DNA of 64,000 bases from Bradyrhizobium sp. 199 (GTDB taxonomy: Bacteria > Pseudomonadota > Alphaproteobacteria > Rhizobiales > Xanthobacteraceae): positions 1,116,001 through 1,180,000 of the forward strand of contig NZ_JADPJI010000005.1 of NCBI RefSeq assembly GCF_023073355.1, in the 5' to 3' direction. Numbering within the stretch: the first letter of the stretch is position 1; each line of letters starts with the position of its first letter. A program made the position numbers and the translations under genes. Below the pieces are notes generated by a model. It saw nothing but the letters and a program-made list of their open reading frames with translations, was not told the DNA's origin and did no database searches. Shown piece by piece: positions 31,126-44,150 of this stretch.

Positions 31126-31344
31126 CTACATCTTCAAATGTTTCAGTGCCAACTCTGAGATCGTTTCGGGATCGCTGACGCCGGTCGCGCCGATTTCGAT
31201 GACCTTGCGTGCGATCAGCTCCGTCATGGGATCGTTGCGATCGACCAGACCCAGGGAGCGCAAGGCGAAGGCGTAAGCCTTGTTAAGTCGGTCCATCTCT
31301 TCCGGTGTGGTCTTGCTCCCAGAGAGCAAGCGGTTGATAGGCAT
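31126..31344 (-). CDS. Conserved small hypothetical protein
   Basis: 72 residues starting MPINRLLSGSKTTPEEMDRL, predicted all-helical and soluble. The segment ALRSLGLVDRNDPMTELIAR followed by KVIEIGATGVSDPETIS recalls a small protein family seen repeatedly in Bradyrhizobium; no function is known. The open frame extends back through tRNA-Val, which is an artefact, so the start is set at 31344. It lies just downstream of the tRNA on the same strand. Confidence 0.65.
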   Translation of the reverse strand: MPINRLLSGSKTTPEEMDRLNKAYAFALRSLGLVDRNDPMTELIARKVIEIGATGVSDPETISELALKHLKM

Positions 31345-31427
31345 GCCCCGGTCCTCGCCGCTGAGAACTCGTCCCTCAGGGAAGCCTACAACCGGTCGCG
31401 GCTGTGGGGGAGCCAAAAAAGGCGGCG

Positions 31428-31503
31428 TGGTGGGCAGTGACGGGCTCGAACCGCCGACATCCTGCGTGTAAAGCAGGCGCTCTACCAACTGAGCTAACCG
31501 CCC
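31428..31503 (-). tRNA. tRNA-Val (anticodon TAC)
   Basis: A 76-base tRNA with encoded CCA. The acceptor stem GGGCGGT pairs with ACTGCCC, the D-arm is TTAGCTCAGTTGGTAGAGC, and the anticodon stem CTGC/GCAG encloses TTTACAC, giving anticodon TAC. The T-arm reads GGCGGTTCGAGCCCGTC. Confidence 0.95.
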
Positions 31504-31849
31504 ACGTCGCCGTATCTGGTACGGTTTCTGGTACACCCAGCGATCGGACCCAAAAGCCCTTTTATTGATCGAGCTTTTTCGTTGCAAACATCTTGGTCTA
31601 AACGAGATGCTCCAACCAGCTGAGCTAACCGTCCAAGTGCGCCTCTTTAACGCTCCGGCGGGTCGCGAAGCAAGAGCCGAGCGCGGGTGAACTGGCTACT
31701 ATTGGCGGCCTGGTGAGAGTTTTCGTGCCGGATAGGAGCGGCACTGCAGCAGGCCCGCGGCAGGGCATTGTCTACGCAGGGTGCGCCGGACATCCCGACG
31801 TGATATCGCCGCTGCGCAGTTGTAGAACCGCGACGGGACGGGCACGCGA
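31504..31849. other. Intergenic region upstream of tRNA-Val and the methyltransferase
   Basis: 346 bases. Apart from the tRNA remnant at 31589-31634 I see no gene. The right half, leading to the methyltransferase at 31850, shows no clear promoter. Confidence 0.45.
31589..31634 (-). pseudogene. 5' tRNA remnant
   Basis: Read leftward: GGACGGTTAGCTCAGCTGG, then TTGGAGCATCTCGTTTAGAC, then CAAGATG. This matches a tRNA from position 1 through the D-arm and anticodon arm. The loop TTTAGAC would give anticodon TAG, but the stem has a C-A mismatch. Sequence similarity ends there: no T-arm or acceptor 3' strand follows. It lies 85 bases upstream of tRNA-Val. Confidence 0.7.
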
Positions 31850-32731
31850 ATGGGAATGACCGGGGACATCATGCAACAACCAAGCGGACACGCCGAGAAC
31901 GCCGACCAGATCGCCTATTGGAACGGCCCGAGCGGGCAGCGCTGGGCCGATCGCCATGCGACGCAGGAAAGCTTGCTCGGGCCTATTGCCAAGGTGCTGA
32001 TCGACCGCGCCGGCGTGAAGCCGGGCGAGCGCGTCCTCGATGTCGGTTGCGGGTCCGGTGCGACGACGTTCGCGTTCGCCAAGGCAGTGTCCCCGAACGG
32101 TTTTGCGCTCGGCCTCGACGTGTCCGAACCGATGTTGTCACAGGCCCGCGCGTTTGCGCCGAAAGGTCTGCCGCTCGATTTCGTGCTGGCGGATGCGACG
32201 GTGCATCCGTTCGAGCCGACCAGCTTTGACCTGCTGGCCTCGCGTTTCGGCGTGATGTTCTTTGCCGATCCCATTGCGTCCTTCACCAACCTCCGCCGCG
32301 CGCTGAAGCCGACCGGGCGGCTCGCCATTGCCTGCTGGCGCGAGCCGAAGGAAAATCCGTGGATGATGGCGCCGCTGATGGCCGTCTATAAACACGTGCC
32401 GAAAATGCCGCCGGTCGGGCCGGAGGAGCCGGGCCCGTTCGCGTTCGCCTCGGAAGAGCGTGTGATGCGCATCCTAAAGGGTGCGGGCTTCGTCGATGTG
32501 GTGATGGAGCCGCGCAATCTGGCGATGGATGTCGCGATCGGCGGCGGCCTCGATGCGGCCGTGGATGGCGCGTTGCAGATCGGCCCGGCCAGCCGTGCGC
32601 TGCAGGGCCATCCGCCGGAAACCTATGCGGCCGCGAAAGCCGCCATCCGCGAGATGCTTGCGCCATTCCTGAAGGGGCAAAGCGTGTCGCTCCAGGGCGC
32701 GATCTGGATCGTGACGGCGAAGGCGGCGTAG
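31850..32731 (+). CDS. Class I SAM-dependent methyltransferase
   Basis: 293 residues with a Methyltransf_11/25-type core. Motif I is VLDVGCGSGATTFAFA, followed by LGLDVSEPMLSQARAFAP, FVLADATVHPFEP and the post-motif FDLLASRFGVMFFADP. It may methylate a small molecule; the substrate is unknown. ATG 31850 is the first start. ATG 31871 has the better ribosome-binding site (GGGGA) and is a real alternative. Confidence 0.85.
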   Translation: MGMTGDIMQQPSGHAENADQIAYWNGPSGQRWADRHATQESLLGPIAKVLIDRAGVKPGERVLDVGCGSGATTFAFAKAVSPNGFALGLDVSEPMLSQARAFAPKGLPLDFVLADATVHPFEPTSFDLLASRFGVMFFADPIASFTNLRRALKPTGRLAIACWREPKENPWMMAPLMAVYKHVPKMPPVGPEEPGPFAFASEERVMRILKGAGFVDVVMEPRNLAMDVAIGGGLDAAVDGALQIGPASRALQGHPPETYAAAKAAIREMLAPFLKGQSVSLQGAIWIVTAKAA

Positions 32732-32817
32732 TTGCGCGTCATCCGAACTGCCCGCGAGCGGATGTGCTGAGTTGTGGGACGTTGCACAAGGCTGGGTGCG
32801 CTGGTAGCTGTGACGGG

Positions 32818-33852
32818 ATGGGAGACGCTCAACTTCATGGTCGGCTGCCGGGCGTGCAGCTCGGGCGCGCGGTCGCTGCTCTGGCGGTATTTTACTTTCA
32901 CACGCATCTCGCGCTGATCTATTTCGACAAGTCGCAGCTCGTCACTTTTAAATTCCTGGCGGATCGCGGGGCCGACGGGGTCGACCTCTTCTTTGCCATT
33001 TCCGGTTTCATCGTTTGCTACATTTCGACGGCGCCGGGCTACACCCCCTTCAGTTTCCTGGCCAAACGCTTCTTTCGCATCTACCCCCTCAACGCGCTGG
33101 CCACGCTGGTCATGATCGCCTTCTTCAGCCGCAGCATCGGCGGGCCGTCTCACGAGATCGAGCTCGGGCGGGTCGTGTGGTCGCTCTTGATCGTTCCGCA
33201 GCCCGCACCGATGAATGCGGTTGGCTGGACACTCGAATACGAAGTGATTTTCTACCTCGTCTCCGCAGTGCTCATTCCGCTGGGCGGAGTCCGGCTGCTG
33301 CTGGTTTGGTGTGTTGCCGCCGCCTGGATCGGGCGCGGGATCGAACCTCAGCCACCGATCATCGCCCGGTTCGCCGATGGTCACTATGCGGACTTCGCCG
33401 CGGGCGTGTTCGCCTACATGATGGTCGCACGGTTCTCGCCCCGCTGGAGCTCCAGTCTGGCATTTCTGGCGCTCGCGGTCGGCGCGTATGTTTTCGGTCC
33501 GCGGTTGACGATATGGGCGACACCGGTAGCCTGCTGCCTGGCCGTTGCCGGCTTGGCGCTCCTGCCCGCCGCGCCGCGCCTGCTGGTCAGGCTGGGCGAC
33601 ATCTCCTACGGCATTTATGTGTGGCACTGGCCCGCGTTCATGTTCTTGCCGTGGCTGGCGGCTTGGAGGCACTTCGACAAGGCGAATGGCGAAATCTGGC
33701 GCTGGATTTTGCTCGTGCTCGTCATCGCGATCTCGTCCGCGTCCTGGATCTTGTTTGAACGTCCGATCAATCGGTGGGCGGCGCGTTGGCTGGCGCGACG
33801 CTCGAAGTCCCGCGTCGTCGCAGGTGCGCCCAGCTCCGACGTGACGACGTAG
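32818..33852 (+). CDS. Acyltransferase 3 family membrane protein
   Basis: 344 residues, about ten membrane spans. The conserved GRAVAALAVFYFHTHLAL carries the family's catalytic His, and GADGVDLFFAISGFIVCYIS and KRFFRIYPLNAL are the characteristic following blocks. Such enzymes O-acylate exported polysaccharides, lipids or Nod-factor-like sugars. It is followed 30 bases later by a GT-C-like protein in the same direction, which suggests joint work on a cell-surface glycan. The start at 32818 drops an unlikely upstream extension. Confidence 0.88.
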   Translation: MGDAQLHGRLPGVQLGRAVAALAVFYFHTHLALIYFDKSQLVTFKFLADRGADGVDLFFAISGFIVCYISTAPGYTPFSFLAKRFFRIYPLNALATLVMIAFFSRSIGGPSHEIELGRVVWSLLIVPQPAPMNAVGWTLEYEVIFYLVSAVLIPLGGVRLLLVWCVAAAWIGRGIEPQPPIIARFADGHYADFAAGVFAYMMVARFSPRWSSSLAFLALAVGAYVFGPRLTIWATPVACCLAVAGLALLPAAPRLLVRLGDISYGIYVWHWPAFMFLPWLAAWRHFDKANGEIWRWILLVLVIAISSASWILFERPINRWAARWLARRSKSRVVAGAPSSDVTT

Positions 33853-33882
33853 CGAGGCGGTTCGGACATATCGATTGCGGAC

Positions 33883-35535
33883 ATGCAAATGAATCGAGCA
33901 CCAAACCAGCGCTCCGGCTTTATGTCTGCATGGCTCGGGCGGGCAGACTCCTTCGCATGGTTCTGGGTGTGGGCTGGCGCGATCGGCCTGGCCCTGATGG
34001 TTCACCTCGCGTTCCTGGTCGCCTGGCCGGATCACTTCATCCATGAGGACAGCGCGGCCTATCTCATCCAGACCGAATCCATCCTGAGGGGCCAATATCT
34101 CGAAGATACGATGAAGCGGCCCTACGGCCTGGCCGCTTTTTTTGCGCTGCTGTCCAAGCTGTTCGGTCCGCACATCCTCGTCTTGGTCATCGCACAGCAC
34201 CTGATGAGCGTCTGCACCGCTCTTTTCGTCGCAGCGATCGTGCGCCTTGCCGGCGCCCCGCGTTTCTTCGCGCTGCTGGCCTTTTGTCTCGCGGCACTGC
34301 ACGGCCGCATCATCCATTACGACAATACGATCGGCGCGGAGACGATCTCAAATTTTCTGGTCAGTCTTGCGGCCTTCATCGCCGCCGGCGCCGCATTGAG
34401 AAAATGGCCGCCGTTGTGGTGCGCAGCGGCGATCGGCTTGACGCTCGGCGCCGTGCTGACCTGCCGGTCGGCGGCGATAGGACAGGCGGCCGTCATTCTG
34501 TTGTGGCTGGTGGTGGTGCTGGACGCGGGATTCCTGCGCCGGCTTGGCGTGCTTGCCCTGGCTGGCGTTCTCGCCTCTGCCGTCTATCTGACGCCGGCGG
34601 CGATCAACTTGGCGATCGGCAAGCGCCCCGCCGGCAACGAGACTCTGGCCGTGATGGCTTTCGTGGTGGGCTATTCCGGCGATTTCGAGCACGGCGTCCA
34701 TCTGGACCGGAAGGCGCAGGCGCGGGGGTTCGTTGAGCAGATGCGAACTGAAGACACGCCTCGGGGATGGCCCGACGTCGGTGTCTATCAATGGCCGTTC
34801 GGCGCGATCCACCGGCTGGCGAAGCCGGGCGACAGCGACGGCGATATCGAGAGGGTCGTGCGTGACATCTTCATCGAGACCTTGACGACGCCGTCGACAC
34901 TCTATCGACACCTCACCAGGCACGTTCTCCGGGAGATGTACTTCCTGCTGTTCGACGCAAATTCGGTGGCGCGGCGAGCGCCCAGTCCGCAGGGCTACGA
35001 GTTCTTCGTCAACCGCGACAGGTATCCGTTCTTTGGAAGTCCCACCGGGCTCAAGTCCGGACAGTTGATTCACGACTACTATCAGCCGTGGTGGCCACTG
35101 TCGCGGCTGCTGCCGACCGCGGATCAGTTTCAGCTCACGCTGAACCGTCTCTTCGCGCGCGGCTACGCCCCGAGCTCGGATCTCGTCGCGCTGTGCTGCG
35201 GCTTGAATGTTTCGACCGAATACGACGATCGTCCGGGAGCGATCCTGTGGCTGTCCTCGGCGACGCTGGGCCTCGCTCTCGTGCTTCTGATCGGTGTTCC
35301 CGCAAGTCATGCGGGTCTGGTTCGGCGGTCGTCCGGCCGCCTTGTTGCCGGCGGCACGTTGATGATCCTGCTGGCGCTGGTCAGCGCCGCAGTTCCCACC
35401 TTCCTCATTTATGGGCTCAATCGCTACGCATACTACGTCATTCCTTTTCTTGCCGGCTCGAGCGCGATCCTGGGCAGCGTGCTGTTCGATTGGCTCAGGG
35501 CCAAGGCCGGCTGGGCCGGCAGAGGTGAAGCGTAG
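33883..35535 (+). CDS. GT-C-like multi-span membrane protein (putative glycosyltransferase)
   Basis: A 550-residue protein with about ten to eleven membrane spans. The first extracytoplasmic loop contains HFIHEDSAAYLIQTES, an acidic motif placed where PMT/ArnT-type glycosyltransferases keep their catalytic Asp/Glu. A soluble region around 265-430 is inserted before the last spans. It probably transfers a sugar from a polyprenyl-phosphate donor at the periplasmic face, but family membership is judged from layout only. The partner gene upstream is an acyltransferase 3. Confidence 0.7.
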   Translation: MQMNRAPNQRSGFMSAWLGRADSFAWFWVWAGAIGLALMVHLAFLVAWPDHFIHEDSAAYLIQTESILRGQYLEDTMKRPYGLAAFFALLSKLFGPHILVLVIAQHLMSVCTALFVAAIVRLAGAPRFFALLAFCLAALHGRIIHYDNTIGAETISNFLVSLAAFIAAGAALRKWPPLWCAAAIGLTLGAVLTCRSAAIGQAAVILLWLVVVLDAGFLRRLGVLALAGVLASAVYLTPAAINLAIGKRPAGNETLAVMAFVVGYSGDFEHGVHLDRKAQARGFVEQMRTEDTPRGWPDVGVYQWPFGAIHRLAKPGDSDGDIERVVRDIFIETLTTPSTLYRHLTRHVLREMYFLLFDANSVARRAPSPQGYEFFVNRDRYPFFGSPTGLKSGQLIHDYYQPWWPLSRLLPTADQFQLTLNRLFARGYAPSSDLVALCCGLNVSTEYDDRPGAILWLSSATLGLALVLLIGVPASHAGLVRRSSGRLVAGGTLMILLALVSAAVPTFLIYGLNRYAYYVIPFLAGSSAILGSVLFDWLRAKAGWAGRGEA

Positions 35536-35541
35536 GCGCGC

Positions 35542-36510
35542 TCACACCACATCATCCGGCGCCAGTGCGCAGCCGTTGTCCGGATGCGTTTCCACCTGAA
35601 GCGTGGTGTGGCCGATGCGGAACGAGGCCCTCAGCAGCTGCGAGGTCTCGATCAGGAAGGCATCGCCGGCTCCAATGGACATGACGAGGTGGCAGGTCAG
35701 CGCCGTCTCGGTGGTCGAGATCGGCCAGACGTGGAGATCGTGGATCCCGGAGACGCCGGGCCGCGCGAGCAGAAACGCCCTGATCGCAGCGAGGTCGGTG
35801 CCCTTCGGCGCTGCTGCCATCGACATGTCGATGGAGCCGCGCAAGAGGCTGGTCGTGCTCCACAGGATGGTGGCGCAGATCACGAGGCTGGTGACGGGAT
35901 CGAGCCAGAGCCAGCCGGTCCAGATGATCAGCGCAGCTGACATCACGACGCCGAGCGAGACCGCTGCGTCGGCGGCCATGTGCAGATAGGCGCCTTCGAT
36001 GTTGATGTCGTCCTTGCGTCCGCTTGCAAACAGCATGGCCGTAAAACCGTTGATGAGGATGCCGATGCCGGCCACCACCATCACGGTCACGCCTGCGACC
36101 GGCTCCGGCTCGCGCAGGCGCAAGATCGCCTCCCAGCCGATCGCGCCGGTGGCGACCAGCAGGAACACCGCGTTGGCCAGCGCCGCCAGGATGGTGGAGG
36201 CGCGAAAGCCGTAGGTGAAGCGGCCGCTCGGCGCCCGCCGGGCCGCGATCGAGGCGCCCCAGGCCACCACCAGGCCGAGCACGTCGGACAGATTATGGCC
36301 GGCGTCGGCGAGCAGGGCGGTGGAGTTGCCGATATAGCCGCAGACCGCTTCGGCCACGACCAGTGCGGTGTTGAGCGAAATGCCGATCGCGAACGCCTTG
36401 CCGAAATTCGCAGGCGCGTGGACATGGCCCCGACCGTGGTCGTGACCGTGATCATGCGCATGGTCGCCACGAGCATGCTGGTGATGACCGTGATGATCGT
36501 GGCTGCCCAA
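35542..36510 (-). CDS. czcD: Cation diffusion facilitator (CzcD-like)
   Basis: A 322-residue inner-membrane metal/proton antiporter. The N-terminus is a His-rich metal-binding stretch (DHHGHHQHARGDHAHDHGHD). Six spans follow, with the transport-site motifs ADAGHNLSDVLGL and HMAADAAVSLG supplying the HD/HD ligands. The C-terminal cytosolic domain has HDLHVWPISTTETALTCH. It likely exports Zn, Co or Cd. It is the last gene of the czc operon, two bases after the RND gene stops. Confidence 0.92.
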   Translation of the reverse strand: MGSHDHHGHHQHARGDHAHDHGHDHGRGHVHAPANFGKAFAIGISLNTALVVAEAVCGYIGNSTALLADAGHNLSDVLGLVVAWGASIAARRAPSGRFTYGFRASTILAALANAVFLLVATGAIGWEAILRLREPEPVAGVTVMVVAGIGILINGFTAMLFASGRKDDINIEGAYLHMAADAAVSLGVVMSAALIIWTGWLWLDPVTSLVICATILWSTTSLLRGSIDMSMAAAPKGTDLAAIRAFLLARPGVSGIHDLHVWPISTTETALTCHLVMSIGAGDAFLIETSQLLRASFRIGHTTLQVETHPDNGCALAPDDVV

Positions 36511-36512
36511 TT

Positions 36513-40697
<4,185 letters not shown>

Positions 40698-40701
<4 letters not shown>

Positions 40702-41975
40702 CGTGCGCTCTCCCGCGCCAGCGTAAAGGGATTGCCGACCAGGCCTTCGATGGTCGCAACGCCCGCGTGGAAGTTCTGGAGCGCCTCCTGCTCGCGCAGT
40801 CGCGCCTGGGTGACGCTCGCCTGGGCGTCGAGCACCTCGAGCAGGGTGAAACGGCCCTGGCCATAGCCTTGCGAGATGGCGTCGGAGGCTTCGACCGCCT
40901 TGGGCATAGCGGTCTCGCGCAAGATCGCGAGCTCGCGCAGCGAGCCCTGGAGCGAGTCATAGGCGCGGCCGGCGATCACGATCAGCGTGTTGCGGTTGGC
41001 CTCGCGCTCGGCCTTGGTCTTGGCGAGGCTTTCCTGCGCCGACAGGATGTTGCCCTGGTTCTGGTCGAAGACCGGGATCGGCACCGAGAGGGTGAGGCGC
41101 ACCGCATCGTCATTGGTGTCGTTGTAGTGGCGCCAGCCGGCCGCGATCCGCACGTCCGGATAGGGCTTGAGCCGCGCCAGCAGCAGCTCGGCATTGCGCT
41201 GGGCAAAGACGGCGGTCCAGCGCACCAGCTGCGGATTGGCGTCGATGGCGGCGACCACCGCCTGGAACGCGGGCGGCCGTCCCGTGGTGTCGAGCCGGCC
41301 GGAAACCTCGCCGAATTTCGCGGATGGATCGCCCATCAGCACCGCGAGCTCGCGCCGGGCGCTCGCCAGCGTCGCCTTGAAGCGCTCGCGGTCGGCCTTC
41401 ACCAAGGCGGAGGCGACTTCGGCACGGCCGGTCTCGGCCGGCGAGGAGGCGCCGGCCTCGACGCGGCGGCGCAGCAGCGGCGTCAGCTGGTCGATCGCGG
41501 CAATCTGCTCGTCGAGGATCTGGATGCGCCGCTGCGCACCGAGCACGCTGAGGAAGGCGATCGCAGTCTCCGACAGCACCTCGAGTCGGACGGCCTTGCG
41601 CTGGATCGCGGCGACCTCGATGCCCGCCGCTCCGGCCGTGATCCGCGCGTCGCGCTTGCCGAACAGCTCGAAGGCCTGGCTGATCTGGAGCGTGGTCTCG
41701 GCCGATCGTGTCCCGCGATATTTTCCGGAGCCGAATGAATCGTCCTGTTCATAGGTCAATTCCGGATTGAGCAGCGCGCCGGCCTGGATGCGCTGACCCG
41801 TGGCGATGCCGACGTCGCGCTCCGCCGCCGTCAGCCGCGGGCTCGCGGTCAGCGCGCGCGACAATGCGCTGCGCATCGTCAAGGTCTGGGCGTGAGACGG
41901 CGCGAGCGCCGCTCCGGCAATCAGACATGCCGCCACGCACGCCAGGCGCGCGGCCATTCCCCTGCAGAACATCAA
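40698..41975 (-). CDS. czcC: TolC-family outer-membrane channel (CzcC-like)
   Basis: 425 residues with signal peptide (VAACLIAGAALAPSHAQ) and the two repeated outer-membrane-efflux-protein domains. LLNPELTYEQDDSFGSGKYR, then SAETTLQISQAFELFGKRDA, is the CzcC-type region, and the C-terminal helix holds QGRFTLLEVLDAQASVTQAR. It forms the trimeric exit duct for the RND pump. It is preceded by a small secreted protein gene in the same direction. Confidence 0.92.
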
Positions 41976-42027
41976 ACCGACCTGTGAAGGATGAACCTAA
42001 TGGGCGCGGAACGCCCGACCAATCCGT

Positions 42028-42390
42028 TCAGGCGATATGTTTGGGAGGCGGGGAGTCGGTATCAGGGATTATTCCAGCGAGCCGGGGTGCATGTTGCGGG
42101 CCCGTTGCCGACATAAGCGCGACCGAAGCGGTCGATAGAGGCGGCTGTATCACCGTCAGCGAGAAGCAGCCATGGCAATGATGCCCGCTGATAGCCTCTT
42201 GGTCGCTGTGGCCTGCGGAGCCGTCGAGGACCGCAGCTATCTCCGAACCCCCGCCGGGCGTGGTGACGTCGATGTCGTGCGAGCCATGCAGCGCGCTTGC
42301 GAGCAGATAGACTATCGCGATCAGCACAGACAGCAGCCCGCGCCAATTGCGCGGACGGCATGTTCCTGAGGGCTGGGGGTTCGCGAGCAC
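42028..42390 (-). CDS. Small His/Cys-containing secreted or anchored protein at head of czc operon
   Basis: 120 residues from a GTG start. A membrane/signal segment (GLLSVLIAIVYLLASALHG) is followed by a region with SGHHCHGCFSLTVIQ, a compact His/Cys cluster suited to metal binding, and a tail DTDSPPPKHIA. Similar short proteins precede metal-efflux operons in related bacteria. It lies 52 bases upstream of czcC on the same strand. I infer a periplasmic metal-binding or sensing role; no function is established. Confidence 0.65.
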   Translation of the reverse strand: MLANPQPSGTCRPRNWRGLLSVLIAIVYLLASALHGSHDIDVTTPGGGSEIAAVLDGSAGHSDQEAISGHHCHGCFSLTVIQPPLSTASVALMSATGPQHAPRLAGIIPDTDSPPPKHIA

Positions 42391-42504
42391 GACGTCACTC
42401 TGGTTGCGGTCAGTGCCCGGCGTAGCATGGTGGCCGGAACAGTGTCGACCCGCAACATTGTTACGTCCTGGAACAATTGCCGCAGCAGTGCCTCGTGGCT
42501 TCTC

Positions 42505-42747
42505 TCACTGGCGGGCGATGAGGCGTCGATGCGAGGCAATGGCTTCGGTGTTGGCCGTGCGGGCCGGCTCGGCAACGAGGCTGCCCATGTCGGCGTCTAT
42601 GGTGACGGCGGCACGACCTCCCGCTTCCATCGCCCGCTCCAGCCATGCGATAGCTTCATCGATCCAACGGTCGTGGTGCTCGGGATCGGCCAGGGCCTTC
42701 TCCCGGAATGCATCTGCCTGATGCAGGCACGCCGTTCTGCGATCCAC
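42505..42747 (-). CDS. Small soluble hypothetical protein
   Basis: 80 residues from a GTG start. It is helical: ADAFREKALADPEHHDRWID followed by EAIAWLERAMEAGGRAAVTI. The DRWIDEAIxWLERA pattern looks like genuine coding sequence and is familiar from short Bradyrhizobium proteins, but I know no function. It lies upstream of the czc operon in the same direction, 114 bases away. Confidence 0.5.
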   Translation of the reverse strand: MDRRTACLHQADAFREKALADPEHHDRWIDEAIAWLERAMEAGGRAAVTIDADMGSLVAEPARTANTEAIASHRRLIARQ

Positions 42748-42851
42748 GCGCCGCCCCCAGTTCCGAGGTCCCGCCCGATCGCATCTTTCCTGATCCCGCG
42801 AGTGGCGTCGTTAACATAGGACAGGAAGAGACGCGCAAGCGGGCAAACGGA

Positions 42852-42884
42852 AAGGCCCCAGCCGGGACTGCCGGCTGGGGCCTT
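42852..42884. terminator. Strong bidirectional terminator-like hairpin
   Basis: AAGGCCCCAGCCGG-GACTG-CCGGCTGGGGCCTT: a perfect 14-base stem with a 5-base loop. It separates the leftward small gene at 42505 from the rightward unit at 43021. Tails are only weakly T-rich on both sides. Confidence 0.6.
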
Positions 42885-43020
42885 CTGTGCTCACAATCTC
42901 GTCCTTGGGACTCGAACAGGTAACGCGCGTCCCACCGGGTCGTTCCCGCCGATATGTCCAATTTGGAACGTTCCTTGTGCCTCGCGATTAGGGAACAGAC
43001 GAAATCGAGGAGGACGGACA

Positions 43021-43095
43021 ATGGACGGACTGATTTATCTCATCGGCTTGATCGTCGTGGTCATGGCGATCCTGTCGTTCTTCGGCCTGCGCTGA
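43021..43095 (+). CDS. 24-residue membrane microprotein
   Basis: ATG 43021 is preceded by a near-perfect ribosome-binding site (GAGGAGG, eight bases upstream). The peptide MDGLIYLIGLIVVVMAILSF followed by FGLR is almost entirely one membrane span. It ends ten bases before the larger membrane protein gene and is probably translated from the same mRNA. Near-identical peptides occur in Bradyrhizobium as I recall, though I cannot verify this here. Confidence 0.7.
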   Translation: MDGLIYLIGLIVVVMAILSFFGLR

Positions 43096-43105
43096 GAGAA
43101 CGGCA

Positions 43106-43993
43106 ATGGAAACCCTCGCACGCGACAACATGATGGAGGGCGGTGTGGCGACTGCCGACGACCGACGGACCATCCAGTGGAGCTCGGTGCTCGCAGGCGC
43201 GCTCGCCGCCAGTGCAATGTCGTTCATTCTGATCGGTTTTGGTGTGGCGGTTGGCCTCGGTGTCAGTTCGGCCTCGCCGACATGGCGCGATGCCTCGGCG
43301 GCGCTGGCACTGCTCTCCGGGCTTTATCTGATCATCCAGGCGATCATCAGTTTCGGCTTCGGCGGTTATATCGCAGGCCGGACGGCGCGACCGGCGCCGG
43401 CGCTGGCAACGATCGAAGACGACGGCGAGCGGCGCGACGGGCTGCACGGGCTGACGTCGTGGGCGCTGGCCGTGCTGGCTGGCGCAGCTCTGCTCGCGCT
43501 TCTTGGCGCTGCTGCGATCGACCGTTCGCCGATGCGCAGTTCGGCCAGCAACACGTCCGCAGCCGAGCCTCTGCTGAGTTATGAGCTCGACAAGCTCTTC
43601 CGCGCGCCGCGCCGGGCGCCCAACATCGATCTGAGGGAAGCGCGTGCCGAAGCGGGACGTGTCCTCATGACCTCGTCCAGCCACAGCGGCATCAGCACCG
43701 ATGATCGGGCCTACCTGGTGCAGCAGGTTGCCGGTCTCACGGGCCTGGCGGCCCCCGACGCCGAACGGCGCGTCGATGCGCTGATCGCAGACTCAAAGAC
43801 GGCGATCAACCGCGCGCGACGCAACTCGATCATCATTGCCTTCTCGGTCGCAGCCGCGACCCTGATCGGCGCTGCGGTGGCTTGGGCCGCGGCTGTCGCC
43901 GGCGGGCGCCACCGCGATGGAGAGCCGTTGCCGAACTGGATGGCGAGCTCCAACCGTTTCCATCGCAGCCCGCGCGCAATGCCGGTGCCGTAA
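43106..43993 (+). CDS. Multi-span membrane protein, hypothetical
   Basis: 295 residues. Two N-terminal spans (VLAGALAASAMSFILIGFGV and a second near 70-93 with a Gly-rich FGFGGYIAGR) are followed by a third (about 117-137). A soluble domain of about 90 residues rich in Ala and Arg comes next, then a last span near 240-265. The pattern of a short cytosolic head before RTIQWSSVLAGALAASA is seen in uncharacterised rhizobial proteins. The 24-residue membrane peptide just upstream may be its partner. Confidence 0.7.
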   Translation: METLARDNMMEGGVATADDRRTIQWSSVLAGALAASAMSFILIGFGVAVGLGVSSASPTWRDASAALALLSGLYLIIQAIISFGFGGYIAGRTARPAPALATIEDDGERRDGLHGLTSWALAVLAGAALLALLGAAAIDRSPMRSSASNTSAAEPLLSYELDKLFRAPRRAPNIDLREARAEAGRVLMTSSSHSGISTDDRAYLVQQVAGLTGLAAPDAERRVDALIADSKTAINRARRNSIIIAFSVAAATLIGAAVAWAAAVAGGRHRDGEPLPNWMASSNRFHRSPRAMPVP

Positions 43994-44038
43994 ATCTCCG
44001 AGGAATTGGCCGGGCGCGAGCCCGGCCATGACGGAGAT
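43994..44038. terminator. Long hairpin after the 43106 gene
   Basis: An outer stem ATCTCCG/CGGAGAT and inner perfect stem GGCCGGGC-GCGA-GCCCGGCC directly follow the stop codon. There is no T run, so the hairpin may act as an mRNA stabiliser rather than a terminator. Confidence 0.5.
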
Positions 44039-44044
44039 CTGCGG

Positions 44045-44147
44045 CTAAAGCGCGATGCGATTAGGATGGATCGCCATCGCGCTTTAGGTTGTTGTTTAAG
44101 CATGATCTTTTCGGAAAACCGCTGCGCACTTTTCCGGATCATGCTTT
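44045..44147. repeat. Palindromic repeat, GCATGATC family, with adjoining CTAAAGCGCGATG hairpin
   Basis: Two nested units next to the pepT 3' end. A 13-base perfect inverted pair CTAAAGCGCGATG / CATCGCGCTTTAG lies at 44045-44087. A second unit at 44098-44147 is bounded by GCATGATC and GATCATGC with TTTTCGGAAAA and TTTTCCGG inside. The second unit shares ends and core with the element at 60905-60953. Confidence 0.75.
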
Positions 44148-44150
44148 AGG

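Noticed and set aside
31126..31587. A 153-codon minus-strand frame covering tRNA-Val and the small gene downstream
   Set aside because: Its first 80 residues contain the familiar RLAQLVERLLYTQDVGGSSP translation of a tRNA. Only the last 72 residues are kept as a gene.
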